64,000 bases of DNA from Thinopyrum elongatum. Its lineage: Eukaryota; Streptophyta; Magnoliopsida; Poales; Poaceae. Below the pieces are notes generated by a model. That model ran no database searches and was not told the DNA's origin. It was given only the letters and a program-made list of their open reading frames with translations. The stretch lies in NCBI GenBank assembly GCA_011799875.1, contig CM022298.1, positions 258,905,757 to 258,969,756 on the forward strand, written 5' to 3'. The translations under genes were made by a program, and so were the position numbers. Positions 10,636 through 21,338 of this stretch are shown here, one piece after another (position 1 is the stretch's first letter; each line of letters opens with the position of its first letter).

Positions 10636-12061
10636 TTATGTCAGTGACCCTGGAAGAATATGTCGTATATCTACGACCATTTGAGACCAATTGGTCATAA
10701 GCTGTTCGGGTGGATCCAAACCCTAAACCGTAACGACCATTTTGGTCAGAAAGGTCGTAATTTCGTTACACGAAATGGTGGTAAAGCAGACAACACTGGT
10801 CCGTTGCCTTATTTCTAGCTGATCATGACCAATATAGATGGTCATAGCCTTGTATATTGTGGTGCATTGCTATGACTAGGTGCCACCTCATCAGTTTTGC
10901 CTATGTATCATGTCCATGTGTCAGTTTTTGCCCTAGGTTGTGAAGCAGCCTATATCTCTGTCATTCCCAAAATTCCCAAAAAAATTGGGCACTCTTTACT
11001 ATCCAAATCATTGCCTCATGAAAAAATTCAGCTCCATTTGTCTAGTAAATATTCCTCAGCAAATTTCCAAAGTTTTTGTTCAACTAGAACCGTTATGAAG
11101 GAAGTACTAGCTAGGTATATCCTAATAAGTTGAATTTTTTCCATATCTTTTATATGCCCAAATCATAGCTCTCCACAAAATGGAGCCCCATCTAACAATC
11201 CATGTGCGCTCACCATCCAATCTTTGTTTTTGGTAATATTTTTAGGTTGTGAAGCAACTATATTTTAGATTGCTTTATAATTGCTGCAAATTTACCAGGA
11301 CATTACCCTGCCCATAGAACCTCCATCCACCAAATTTTAGCTCATAATTTAGCCAATTTCCCTCAATATTTTTCCTAATTTTCTGTTCAATGGAGAGCAC
11401 TATGAAGGAAGTGCCATTTTTATTTATCCAAAGGGTATGAAATTTTTACAGTGCTTTCCTATGACCAAATTACCATCCTCCACCAAATTTCAGCTCAATC
11501 CATATATTCATTTGTGCCCAGCTTCAGCATCCATATTTCTGCCCAGTGTGGTACTTTGGAAAGCAAGTGCCACCTAGGCTCCTCCATTTGAGCTGAAAAT
11601 TTGCAAAGACAGACACCTTAGTAGATGATCATCCTTAGCCAAAACTCAGTCCCATTGGCCATGTGCATTTCCCCCACCGCTAATCAAACACTTGGCTGCT
11701 AATTCATGTTTGAGCTTAGTACAGTCCTCGTGAGATTCTTCTGTTCTATTCTTGTTCCTAACACCTACCAATTGAGTGTCCAGCCCACCAGACATGCCTA
11801 GGTTGCCCAGAACACGTGGCAACGACATGGTCACGCGGTGACCACGCGGCTGGCATGCTATTTTACGCGCTCTGGATTTGGGGCCCTCGACCACCGTCCA
11901 AACCTCGACGTCTCGCCACCACACCACGTATTTCTGATTAAATAGATACTTATGTCCCTAGAATTAATTTTTGGAAAAAAATAGAGAGCGAACTATAAGG
12001 CAGCTGTAGTTCAAATTTGACCCGCTTCCTACTGAATCGGTGGAAATTTGTCTTTTTCAAA
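10636..12061. other. Left arm of E1: subterminal repeats and AT-rich filler
   Basis: The first 200 bp repeat the GACCA/TTGGTC motif. From about 10900 to 11620 there is a degenerate long repeat, with blocks built around ATGAAGGAAGT(A/G)C at about 11094 and 11401 and a weaker one at 11560. The last 120 bp (11940-12061) match the end of the 660-bp repeat unit found in the right arm. No coding sequence is seen. Confidence 0.6.
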
Positions 12062-12690
12062 CACTACTGCAGGATGTGGCTAACGCGATACTACGATCAG
12101 AGACCCTTTGACGAAACTATGTGCGATGCATTAATCGCAAACGGTGATGTAAAATAACCGTCAAAAAAGATGCAAAACATTTGCGATGAAGGATACATCA
12201 AACATGGTTCAGATTTTAGTTGAGTGTGCGATGAGGGGCATACGGTTCAGTTCAATGAACTATTTGCGATGAGGCAGAACAAAAGAAACAGGCAGCCAAA
12301 TGAAAGCGTGTGTGATATATAGCATATAGTTTACTCAGATAAACTGTTTGTGATGAGGCGGAACAAAAGAAACGGGCATCCAGATGAAGGTGTGTGCAAT
12401 ATACGGCATACAGTTCAATCGGATGAACTGTTTGCGTTGAGCCAAGAGAACAGAAATGGTTCAACTTAACAAGATGTGTGTGATACGTGGCAAACATGTC
12501 TGTAATCGGAAACATGTGGGAAGAACGATAACAACACAGACGATTCCTGTTAACAAGCCGTGTGTGTTGTGAGCAAACGATTGCTGGTATACAATTGTCA
12601 GTGATTGATGAAATCATCACCGACGGGTTCCATTGTTTAGTCTGTGTGCGATGTGATTTTCTCTGTCTACAGAGCATCAACATATATACT
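12062..12690. repeat. Left subterminal repeat region of E2
   Basis: Short motifs such as GTGTGCGATG and TTTGCGATGAGG recur many times. A unit of about 85 bp is tandemly duplicated (about 12260-12343 and 12344-12428), each containing GCGGAACAAAAGAAAC-like sequence. Similar motifs recur at the right end (35280-35944), as expected for a CACTA subterminal binding array. Confidence 0.7.
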
Positions 12691-12818
12691 TAAAAAGACA
12701 GCATTGCAAAACCAAATTAAGCATACAATTACACAAGTGACTACACACATAACATTTCCACACACCAAAGTAAGCAATCACATGCATACTAAACTAGGAG
12801 AAACGAGGATCTAATCAT

Positions 12819-13538
12819 TTACTTATTGTTGCGACAACGCTTGCCATTGCTCTGCTTCCAGCTGGATCCCTGGCCATTTTGGGGAAGGAGGCACTTCCTC
12901 ATGTCAACGATCCGGATGTACATGTCGTAGCTCGTGTACGCCTCCTTGGCCGCGTACACGACATGAGCTTTGCCGAGTTTCTCCATCTAGGCCGAGTGCC
13001 AGGCACGCTTGTCCTTGTTGCAGGAATCCTTCATGTCTCTGTAGTAGGGGTCGATGATGGCCTCAGCGAGGTGAACCAGTGAGTCCTTCTCATGCTCCTT
13101 GCAGCCCCAGATCTTGTATTGGCCCTGGATGTCGACAAGATTCTGGCAGGCGATGCACGAATTCTTGAGCACCTTTACATCGTTGGTGATGTCCACCATA
13201 GTGAACATGTAGTGGGGACTGTTGACAAACCTGGCGAAACGCTCGCAAGGCCTTGTGGCCAGGTAGTAGTGGTAGACAAGGACGCAGTTGCGCACGCACA
13301 TCTGGGCGACGGCGACCTTGGGATGAGACCCAGCACGAGCGCGGGTGTACTCGAGGTCGAACATGACCACCTTGTACTTCTCCTCGGCAAGCAACAGCTC
13401 CATGATGTGGATGTAGTACTCTACCCAGACCAGGTTGTTGGTGTACACCACCGAGAGCTCCGTGAACCTTCTGTGGGTGTCCACCACGGCATGCATGGTG
13501 AACTGCTGCTCGTCGTCGGCAGCCGCTCGGAGCGCCAT
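12819..13538 (-). pseudogene. Captured DEDDy 3'-5' exonuclease-like gene, one nonsense codon
   Basis: A single-exon frame of 240 codons starts at 13538 and is broken by TAG at 12987-12989. It carries exonuclease motif I (VVMFDLEYT, D-x-E), motif II (VDITNDVKVL with Asp) and, after the stop, motif III (VVYAAKEAY), where the usual Y-x3-D has Glu in place of the catalytic Asp. The family belongs to the RNase H-like DEDDy nucleases related to Werner-type exonucleases, which trim nucleic acid from 3' ends. The nonsense codon falls at a position that would read Trp (TGG) with one change. It is a copy inside a CACTA element with two independent reasons to be inactive. Confidence 0.75.
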
Positions 13539-14402
13539 TGGAGCCGCGCAGGATACCCTCTAAGAATTTGTCATGGTGGGTGTGCTTCTTGCAATGGTGG
13601 GGCGCGATCGAAAGGTTGAAGAGACACAAGGGTTAAATGGCCGCTGTAATAAATGGGGGCCGGCTGGCCTGTAATCGTCATGTCTTGTCACCGTGTTCAT
13701 TGCGGAGGATTCCAGTGCATGCTTGACAACACCGCACCGCACGCGTTTCGTTTGACCACGCGTGGGCTCAAAAAGGTGCCAAATGTATCGTCGGTGAGCC
13801 TGTTCCCACGCTACCGCGCAAGCTTCCCACCCGGCTAGTTTGGCCATGCGTCGGCTAGAAGAGGGGCAAATCATGGGCGTTTATTGGCAAAAAGCTTTGC
13901 AAAAACGAAGTGTGTGGAATGACTTAGGTCATAAGTTTACCCCTGGGTGATGAGGTCAAAGTTACACAGAAGGGTGATGATGGACATTCAAGTGCGATAA
14001 TTAATTCAGCGCTCTACAGGGCACACGGTTGAAGAAACCAACTGTGTGCAATAATGTCGAAGATCACAGTCGAGTTAGCTATACAGATCATGTGCTATGA
14101 GATCGATAATGTAAACAGATTCGAGAATGGTTAATAAAATCTAAGTCCAATGCATATTAAGGTCAAAATAGTGCTACCAATATACGAGTCTCATACGATG
14201 CCATTTCAACGATTCTACCACAAAAGCTCGAAATATTACAACATTCAAATTCCAGAGTTATATGGCTCAAATTCGAAGATTACAAGGTTCAAACTGATAT
14301 TAGAAATGAAATTCAGCTCATCAGCTACAAACGCTCGTGCTGATCCGCTGAACATGGATATATGAGAGGTTCAAACTAATATTACCACTTCTAAGTCTGG
14401 TT
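13539..14402. other. E2 spacer, no gene supported
   Basis: Flanking sequence of the captured exonuclease followed by AT-rich DNA with scattered GTGTGTGCAATAAT-like motifs of the E2 subterminal type (about 13910-14080). No convincing frame. Confidence 0.55.
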
Positions 14403-15370
14403 TCAAAACCTCATAATTTTTGCAAAGGGGTCAGCCACTGAGAAGTCATGTATGGGGTTGACATGATGACTTCCGATTACTCTATCATCTGAAGTTCCAA
14501 AATGAAATTCAGCATTTTCGGAGCCTATTCCATTCTGCCGCAGCCACCGGCGCTGATCCACAAACCATTCATTTTTGCGAAATAAATGTAGGGCAAACCT
14601 CATTACCTTCAGCACCCTTGCTCTGACAACAAAGAACCTGGTGAATATAATCTCCGGTAAGGTCCCTCGGTAGGAGTTCAAAGTAATTTTTGAGAGATGC
14701 AGATCTAGGCTTTCGACGTGATTGTTATATTGTATCACATTATCCACCACCGAGCCTAATCTTATCTGCAAAAGAAGAAAACGTGTTAGTGCCTACATGC
14801 AGTTTTGAACACTACTACAGGCCTATTTGGTTTGCAGGATTTGTAAAATGCACTAACATGCCATCTTCGATCCGACATGATTAACATGGGCATTTGATTA
14901 CAATCTAGAAAAATGTAGCCTTCTTCACAAGAGGTTGGAGTGGATGAAAAGTTCCCTAGGAAAACTAGTATAGATGAATCCAAAGGAGAAATGCTTATGG
15001 ATTGTAACCATATGGATCAAGCAACCAATATGTGGGGGGGGGGGAACATGTATGTACTGAAATCCTCCAAAAAATCCTTCTGAAATCGTAGTACATTGTC
15101 ATTGTAAACTTCGAAAAAGGTGTCACAAATTGAACTCCCTTATGGTTAACATTTAACAGGAAAGGAACATCACCTCGATATATAGCTTCTCCAGGCATGG
15201 AAAGCATCTCAGAAAACTGACAACTTGCTCCAGGTTGGGGCCGATAGATTCTAGTGCCAAGACCTTCACTCAGCGCAGTTTTGGGGTCAAGCTTGTCGGA
15301 ATATTTTCTGGATGACAGACGAACATACATCTTCAAAATTAGAAATAATGTTAATTTCTAGAAGGAGAGG
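14403..15370 (-). pseudogene. 3' exons of captured F-box/LRR/FBD gene
   Basis: Exon 14403-14765 follows a clean acceptor (TTTTGCAG on the minus strand) and ends with a stop. It encodes the FBD-like C-terminus of Triticeae F-box/LRR proteins: HLSKITLNSYRG, FFVVRARVLKVMRFAL, and HDFSVADPFAK. A second exon at about 15172-15285 encodes VKVLALESIGPNLEQVVSF and LRCFPCLEKLYIE, a leucine-rich repeat, bounded by a GT donor; just upstream of it a TGA interrupts the frame. The rest of the gene lies at 24946-25900, on the other side of the Sabrina-like insertion. F-box/LRR proteins are substrate receptors of SCF ubiquitin ligases. Confidence 0.75.
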
Positions 15371-16775
15371 TGACACGTCTCCATCGTATCTACTTTTCCA
15401 AACTCTTTTGCCCTTGTTTTGGACTCTAATTTGCATGATTTGAATGGAACTAACCCGGACTGACGCTGTTTGCAGCAGAATTGCCATGGTGTTATTTTTG
15501 TGCAGAAATAAAAGTTCTTGGAATAACCTGATACTTCACGAAGATCATTTTTGGAATTAATAAAAAATACTGGCGAAAGAATAAACCGAAGGGGGCCCAC
15601 ACCCTGGCCACAAGGGTGGGAGGCGTGCCCTACCCCCCTGGGCGCACCCTGCGACCTTGTGGGCCCCATGGACCTCCACTGACCTCAACTCCAACTCCAT
15701 ATATTCACGTTCAGGGAGAAAAAAATTGGGGAGAAGGATTCATCGTGTTTTATGATGCGGAGCCGCCGCCACCTCCTGTTCTTCCTCGGGAGGGCAGATC
15801 TGGAGTCCGTTCAGGGCTCCGGAGAGGGGAAATCGTCACCGTCGTCGTCATCAACCATCCTCCATCACCAATTTCATGATGCTCACCGCCGTGCATGAGT
15901 AATTCCATCGTAGGCTTGCTGGACGGTGATGGGTTGGATGAGATCTACCATGTAATCGTGTTAGTTTTGTTAGGGTTTGATCCCTAGTATCCACTATGTT
16001 CTAAGATTGATGTTGTTATGACTTTGCTATGCCTAATGCTTGTCACTAGGGCCCGAGTGGCATGATTTCAGATCTGAACCTATTATGTTTTCATGAATAT
16101 ATTTGTGTTCTTGATCCTATCTTGCAAGTTATAGTCACCTACTACGTGTTATGATCCAGCAACCCCGGAGTGACAATAGTCGGTTCCACTCCCGGTGATG
16201 ACCGTAGTTTGAGGAGTTCATGTATTCACTAAGTGCTAATGCTTTGTTTCGGTACTCTATTAAAAGGAGGCCTTAATATCTTTTAGTTTCCAATAGGACC
16301 CCGCTGCCACAGGAGGGTAGGACAAAAGATGTCATGCAAGTTCTTTTCCATAAGCACGTATGACTATATTCGGAATACATGCCTACATTATATTGATGAA
16401 CTAGAGCTAGTTCTGTGTCACCCTATGTTATAACTGTTGCATGATGAATGCCATCCAACATAATTATCCATCATTGATCCATTGCCTACGAGCTTTTCAC
16501 ATATTGATCTTTGCTTTGTTACTTTTCCGTTGCCACTGTTACGATTGCTACAAAACTGCTACTGTTACTTTTGCCACTGTTACCGTTACTTCCATACTAC
16601 TTTGCTACTAAATACTTTGCTATAGATATTAAGTCTTTCAGGTGTGGTTGAATTGACAACTCAGCTGCTAGTACTTGAGAATATTCTTTGGCTCCCCTTG
16701 TGTCGAATCAATAAATTTGGGTTGAATACTCTACCCTCAAAAACTGTTGCGATCCCCTATACTTGTGGGTTATCA
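15371..16775 (+). repeat. 5' LTR of Sabrina-like element
   Basis: Begins TGACACGTCTCCATCG and ends GTGGGTTATCA (TG...CA). It is the same length as the 3' LTR and collinear throughout. Confidence 0.9.
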
Positions 16776-16786
16776 AGACCTTTTTC

Positions 16787-16804
16787 TGGCGCCATTGCCG
16801 GGGA
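16787..16804 (+). other. Primer-binding site of Sabrina-like element
   Basis: TGGCGCCATTGCCGGGGA lies 11 bases inside the 5' LTR. TGGCGCC-type sites are frequent in Athila-lineage and other Triticeae elements. Confidence 0.65.
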
Positions 16805-16853
16805 GCATAGCTCTATTCTCTGAGTCACTTGGGATTTATATCTGTTGATCACT

Positions 16854-17875
16854 ATGAGGAATTTGAAAGATACTAGAACCAAGATTTTTCCCTCTACTAC
16901 GAGGGGAGGTAAGGAACTGCCATCTAGCTCTGCACTTGATTCACCTTCTGTTTTGAGTAAGCTTGCGACATCTACACCTGCTATTGATTCTGATATGTCG
17001 CAAGTAATTGATGATGCCACTTCTGCCATGCATGATGCTAATGATGATACTACTGCTCTGCTTGATAATACCATGCCACTAGGTGAATTTCTTGATGAAC
17101 AACTTGCTAGGGTTAGAGAAAATGAAATTGCTGAAACTGATGATATTATTGAAACTAAAGATTATGATTCTCCCCCTAGATATGAATTGCCTATTGCACC
17201 TAAGGGTTATATTATGGATGAAGAAACTGCTAGAGACTTTCTTGCTTGCAATGATAGAGAAGATCTTAAGAAATTGCTAGCTAAGCTGAAAGAAAAATCC
17301 TTGAATGCTAGAATGAAATATGATCCCAGTTTTGCTACTTCACCTATCTTTGTTACTGATAAGGATTATGAATTCTCTGTCGATCCTGAGTTAATTACTT
17401 TGGTTGAATCAGATCTTTCTATGGTTATGAATCTGAAACAGTTGTGGCACATCTTACTAAACTAAATGATATAGCCACCCTATTTGCTCATGAGGAAAAA
17501 ATTCACTACTATTATATTCTTAAATTGTTTCCTTTCTCATTAAAGGGTGATGCTAAGTTATGTTTTAATTCTCTTGCTACTAGTTGTGTGCGTAGTCCCC
17601 AGGATATGATATATTACTTCTCTCAAAAATATTTCCCTGCTCATAAGAAACAAGCTGCCTTACAGTAAATATTTAACTTTGTGCAAATTGAAGAAGAGAG
17701 TCTCCCACAACTTTGGGGGAGGCTTCTCCTGTTACTTAATGCTTTGCCTGATCATCCTCTCAAGAAAAATGAAATACTTGATATCTTTTATAATGGACTA
17801 ACCGATGCTTCCTGAGACCACCTGGATAGTTGTGCTGGTTGTGTTTTCAGGGAACGAACTGTTGAGCAAGCTGAA
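16854..17875 (+). pseudogene. gag: Gag N-terminal region of Sabrina-like element, broken
   Basis: An ATG at 16854 opens a frame of about 200 codons, rich in Asp, Leu and Thr, that ends at 17465. The capsid-like part continues in another frame (17444-17668) with LKLFPFSLKGDAKLCFNSL and FSQKYFPAHKK, the Retrotrans_gag signature, then meets a TAA at 17666-17668. A third stretch leads into the next frame around 17876 after a stop near 17815. At least one frameshift and two stops are present. Confidence 0.7.
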
Positions 17876-19585
17876 TTGCTATTGAATAATATATTGAGTA
17901 ATGATAATGATTGGACACTCCCTGAACCAACTCCTAAGCCATCTCCGAAGAAAAGAGGTATTCTATTTCTCAGTCCTGAAGATATGCAAGAGGCAAAGAA
18001 ATCTATGAAAGAAAAAGGTATTAAAGCTGAAGATGTTAAGAACTTACCGCCTATTGAAGAAATACATGGTCTTGATAACCCGACACAGGTAGTAGAGGTA
18101 AACTCTCTCCGTAGATTTGATGAAGGTGATATTCCTCATAATAAGTCTGCTAGTCAATGCTTGGATGAGTTTGATAATTTTATTGCTAAACAAGAAAACT
18201 TCAATGCTTATGTTAGTAGACAATTAAAACGTAATGCTTACATGCTTGACCACTTGAGTAATTATATGAGTAGAACTATTAATGATCTTAAGCTTATTAG
18301 TAAACATGCTTCCATGGTTACAACTCAAGTAGAACAAGTACTTAAGGCACAAGATGATTTGCTTAATGAGTTGAATAGTAAGAACAATGATAGTGCTGTT
18401 AGGGTTATGACTAGAGGTGGTAAAATGACTCAGGAACCTTTGTATCCTGAGGGCCATCCTAAGAGAGTTGAGCAAGATTCTCAGAAAATTAATACTGACG
18501 CACCTAGTCCTAATAAAAATAAAAAGAAAACTGATAGGACTTTGCATGCTTCTAGTGAACCTACTATAGATACACCTGAGAATCCAAATGATATTTCTAT
18601 TTCTGATGCTGAGACAAAATCTAGTGATGAACATGAACCTTGTGATAATGTTAATAATGATGTTCATGCTGACGCTCAACCTAGTAATGATAATGATGTA
18701 GAGATTGAACCTGCTGTTGATCTTGATAACCGACAATCAAAGAATCAATGTTATGATAAGAGAGACTTCGTTGCTAGGAAACCTGGTAAAGAAAGAGAAC
18801 CATGGGTTCAGAAACCCATGCCCTTCCCTCCTAAGCCATCCAAAAAAAAGGATGATGAGGATTTTGAGCTCTTTGCTGAAATGATTAGAACTATGTTTTT
18901 GCGTATGCGTTTGACTGATATGCTTAAAATGCCTCCTTATGCTAAGTACATGAAAGATATTGTTACAAATAAAAGAAAGATACCGGAAGCTGAAATTTCC
19001 ACCATGCTTGCTAATTATACTTTTAAGGGTGGAATACCAAAGAAACTTGGAGATCCAGGAGTACCAACTATACCATGCTCCATTAAAAGAAACTATGTTA
19101 AAACTACTTTATGTGATCTTGGAGCCGGTGTTAGTGTTATGCATTTCTCTTTGTATCGTAGACTTGATTTGAATAAGTTGACACCTACTGAAATCTCTTT
19201 ACAAATGGCTAATAAATCAACTGCTATACCCATCGGTATTTGTGACGATGTGCCTGTTGTGGTTGCAAATGTTACTATCTTAACGGACTTTGTTATTCTT
19301 GATATTCCCGTGGACGACAGTATGTCGATCATCCTTGGTAGACCCTTTTTGAATACTGCAGGGGCTGTTATTGATTGCAATAAAGGCAATGTCACTTTTC
19401 ATGTTAATGGTAATGAGCATACGGTACAATTTCTGAAGAAACAACCTCAAGTTCATAGTATCAATTCTATTGGAAAAATGTCAACTATTACTATCGGAGG
19501 TTTTGAATTCCCACTTCCTACTGTCAAAAGGAAATATGATATTCTTATTGTTGGGGACATGCATATCCCCGTTGAGGTAACCTAG
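17876..19585 (+). CDS. Gag C-terminus and aspartic protease of Sabrina-like element
   Basis: A 569-residue frame. Residues 1-380 are charged and Asn/Asp/Lys rich, with a possible coiled-coil around DNFIAKQENF and VTTQVEQVLKAQDDLLNEL. The C-terminal third holds the retropepsin-like fold: PCSIKRNYVKTTLCDLGAGVSVM, with DLGAG at the usual D-(S/T)-G loop, and later SIILGRPFLNTAGAVID, the ILGRPFL motif of Athila-type proteases. It would process gag. The substituted active-site loop is normal in this lineage. It is not followed by RT. Confidence 0.8.
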   Translation: MLLNNILSNDNDWTLPEPTPKPSPKKRGILFLSPEDMQEAKKSMKEKGIKAEDVKNLPPIEEIHGLDNPTQVVEVNSLRRFDEGDIPHNKSASQCLDEFDNFIAKQENFNAYVSRQLKRNAYMLDHLSNYMSRTINDLKLISKHASMVTTQVEQVLKAQDDLLNELNSKNNDSAVRVMTRGGKMTQEPLYPEGHPKRVEQDSQKINTDAPSPNKNKKKTDRTLHASSEPTIDTPENPNDISISDAETKSSDEHEPCDNVNNDVHADAQPSNDNDVEIEPAVDLDNRQSKNQCYDKRDFVARKPGKEREPWVQKPMPFPPKPSKKKDDEDFELFAEMIRTMFLRMRLTDMLKMPPYAKYMKDIVTNKRKIPEAEISTMLANYTFKGGIPKKLGDPGVPTIPCSIKRNYVKTTLCDLGAGVSVMHFSLYRRLDLNKLTPTEISLQMANKSTAIPIGICDDVPVVVANVTILTDFVILDIPVDDSMSIILGRPFLNTAGAVIDCNKGNVTFHVNGNEHTVQFLKKQPQVHSINSIGKMSTITIGGFEFPLPTVKRKYDILIVGDMHIPVEVT

Positions 19586-20354
19586 TGTTATTCGAAAATT
19601 CTCCGGTTTCATGTCATTTGGAAGAAGTTTGTTAACAAGACTTGATCAACCTTGTTAACGGATTCCTTTTGATGAGCATGAGATGGATGAATCTAGAAGG
19701 CACAACTTTCTGTACCTACTTTTTACTTTCTGTTATTTAGAATGAATATAGTAAAAATAGTATTTTCCGTCTGTTTTCTGAATTATCTGTGAAATAAAAA
19801 ATGTCCCGAAAATAAAAGTTCTCCAAATGCCCTGAAAATTTAGTATGATTTTTTATGGAATATTTGAGAATTTCTGGCACTGAGAACACACCAGGGGGAC
19901 CCACCACGTGTCCACAAGGACGGAGGGCGCGCCCTACCCCCTGGGCACGCCCCCCGACCTTGTGGGTCCCATGTGGCCCTCCTTCACTTATTCCAGCACC
20001 CATCCACTTCGTCTTCCTCCAAAAAAAATCATCCCATTGCTCATCTTGCTGCCATTTTTGAGCTCTTTGTGTAAAGCCCCATTTGCAAAACTGTTTTGGG
20101 GGGATTGTTCTTCAGTATGTGACTCCCCCAATGGTCCAATTAGTTTTTGTTCTAGTGCTTTATTTATTGCAATTTTTTGCTGCTGTGGTGACCCTGTTCT
20201 CGAGCTTGCATGTCAAATTTAAATGGTCCAAAGTAGTTTTGATGCATGATTTAGCCTCTAGGTACTTGTAGGAGTAGTTGCTATCAGTTTTGTTGAGTTT
20301 GGTTCACTTTTATTTTGAGTTACTAAAAAGTTCAGTAATTTTCAGAGGAAGAAA

Positions 20355-21338
20355 ATGATGAGAAGATTGTTGAGAGACTCTTTGAGCCGGGGTTCAAAGG
20401 AAAAAGAAAATGAGGGGAAGGAAAAGCCCAAGTACAATCTTCCTCGTGCCGCGGAGATTCAACCGTGTGAATGGCCATGTGATGTATTCTTGGAAGCGGC
20501 CGGAAGTTATGAGGATTTCTATTATTTGGCTGAGAATGTAGGCATCACCGACTTCCTCCACGACCAGTGTGATCAGTATCTCCTACTCACTAATACTTTC
20601 GTGCAAAATTTTCATTTTCATGCTAGGAGATCACCACCAACGGTAGAGTTTCACTTATATGATGAGTATAAGGAGATGACTCTTTATAAATTTTGTGAGG
20701 TTTGTAAATTACCTTATGAGGGTAGCGTCAAGGAACCACGTCCTAGAGATGTGGAAGGTTTTATTGATGAAATTACCGTAGGGGAAACAAGAGGAGTGTC
20801 GGGAGCGAGAGTGGCTAGTATACATTTCCCTGTTTTACGTTATTATTCATTATTTGCTGGGAGATGTTTAATTGGTCGAGGAGAGAGTGGAGGCCTTAGT
20901 GGCCCTGACCTTGCCATTTTGTGCCATGCCTTACATAGAGATAGAAATTACACTTTAGGCGCTATGGTTGCTAAACGGTTGAGTTTAAACCGTACAAAGG
21001 GTCCTATTTTCGGAGGTATCTTCGCCTCCCGCCTTGCTAAACACTTTGAGATACCTATTAGGCACTATGAAAAAGAGGAGAAATTGCTACCTACTATTTA
21101 CTTAGATTATGAGAGCATGGTAGCACATAAGTTTATTCGCCATGATGAGGAAAAAAGACTTATTTATAACCTGGTATTTAGCGAGGTCACTTTTCAGATT
21201 ATTACCCTGCCTGCACCTACTTTGTTCGATATGCATTCAGGTAGGTACTTTGTTATGCCCGAGGACATACACGCTTATTGGGAGGGGACGCGATCCCCAG
21301 CTCCTAAGCCAGAGCCATCACCTGATCCATATAATTAG
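20355..21338 (+). CDS. Athila-type extra ORF (plant transposon protein) of Sabrina-like element
   Basis: An intact 327-residue frame between the protease and the 3' LTR. It is globular and aromatic rich (HFPVLRYYSLFAGRCLIGRG, FGGIFASRLAKHFEIP, YLDYESMVAHKF), with a Pro-rich tail. Proteins of this type are encoded by Athila-lineage elements downstream of gag/pol, in the position sometimes called env-like, but no signal peptide or transmembrane helix is visible here. Function unknown. Its openness contrasts with the broken gag, which may mean selection or simply chance in a young copy. Confidence 0.6.
   Translation: MMRRLLRDSLSRGSKEKENEGKEKPKYNLPRAAEIQPCEWPCDVFLEAAGSYEDFYYLAENVGITDFLHDQCDQYLLLTNTFVQNFHFHARRSPPTVEFHLYDEYKEMTLYKFCEVCKLPYEGSVKEPRPRDVEGFIDEITVGETRGVSGARVASIHFPVLRYYSLFAGRCLIGRGESGGLSGPDLAILCHALHRDRNYTLGAMVAKRLSLNRTKGPIFGGIFASRLAKHFEIPIRHYEKEEKLLPTIYLDYESMVAHKFIRHDEEKRLIYNLVFSEVTFQIITLPAPTLFDMHSGRYFVMPEDIHAYWEGTRSPAPKPEPSPDPYN

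Noticed and set aside
20355..21338. The extra ORF read as a viral-type envelope protein
   Set aside because: No signal peptide, no transmembrane helix and no Cys pattern seen; only its position resembles an env-like ORF, so I called it an extra ORF of unknown function.
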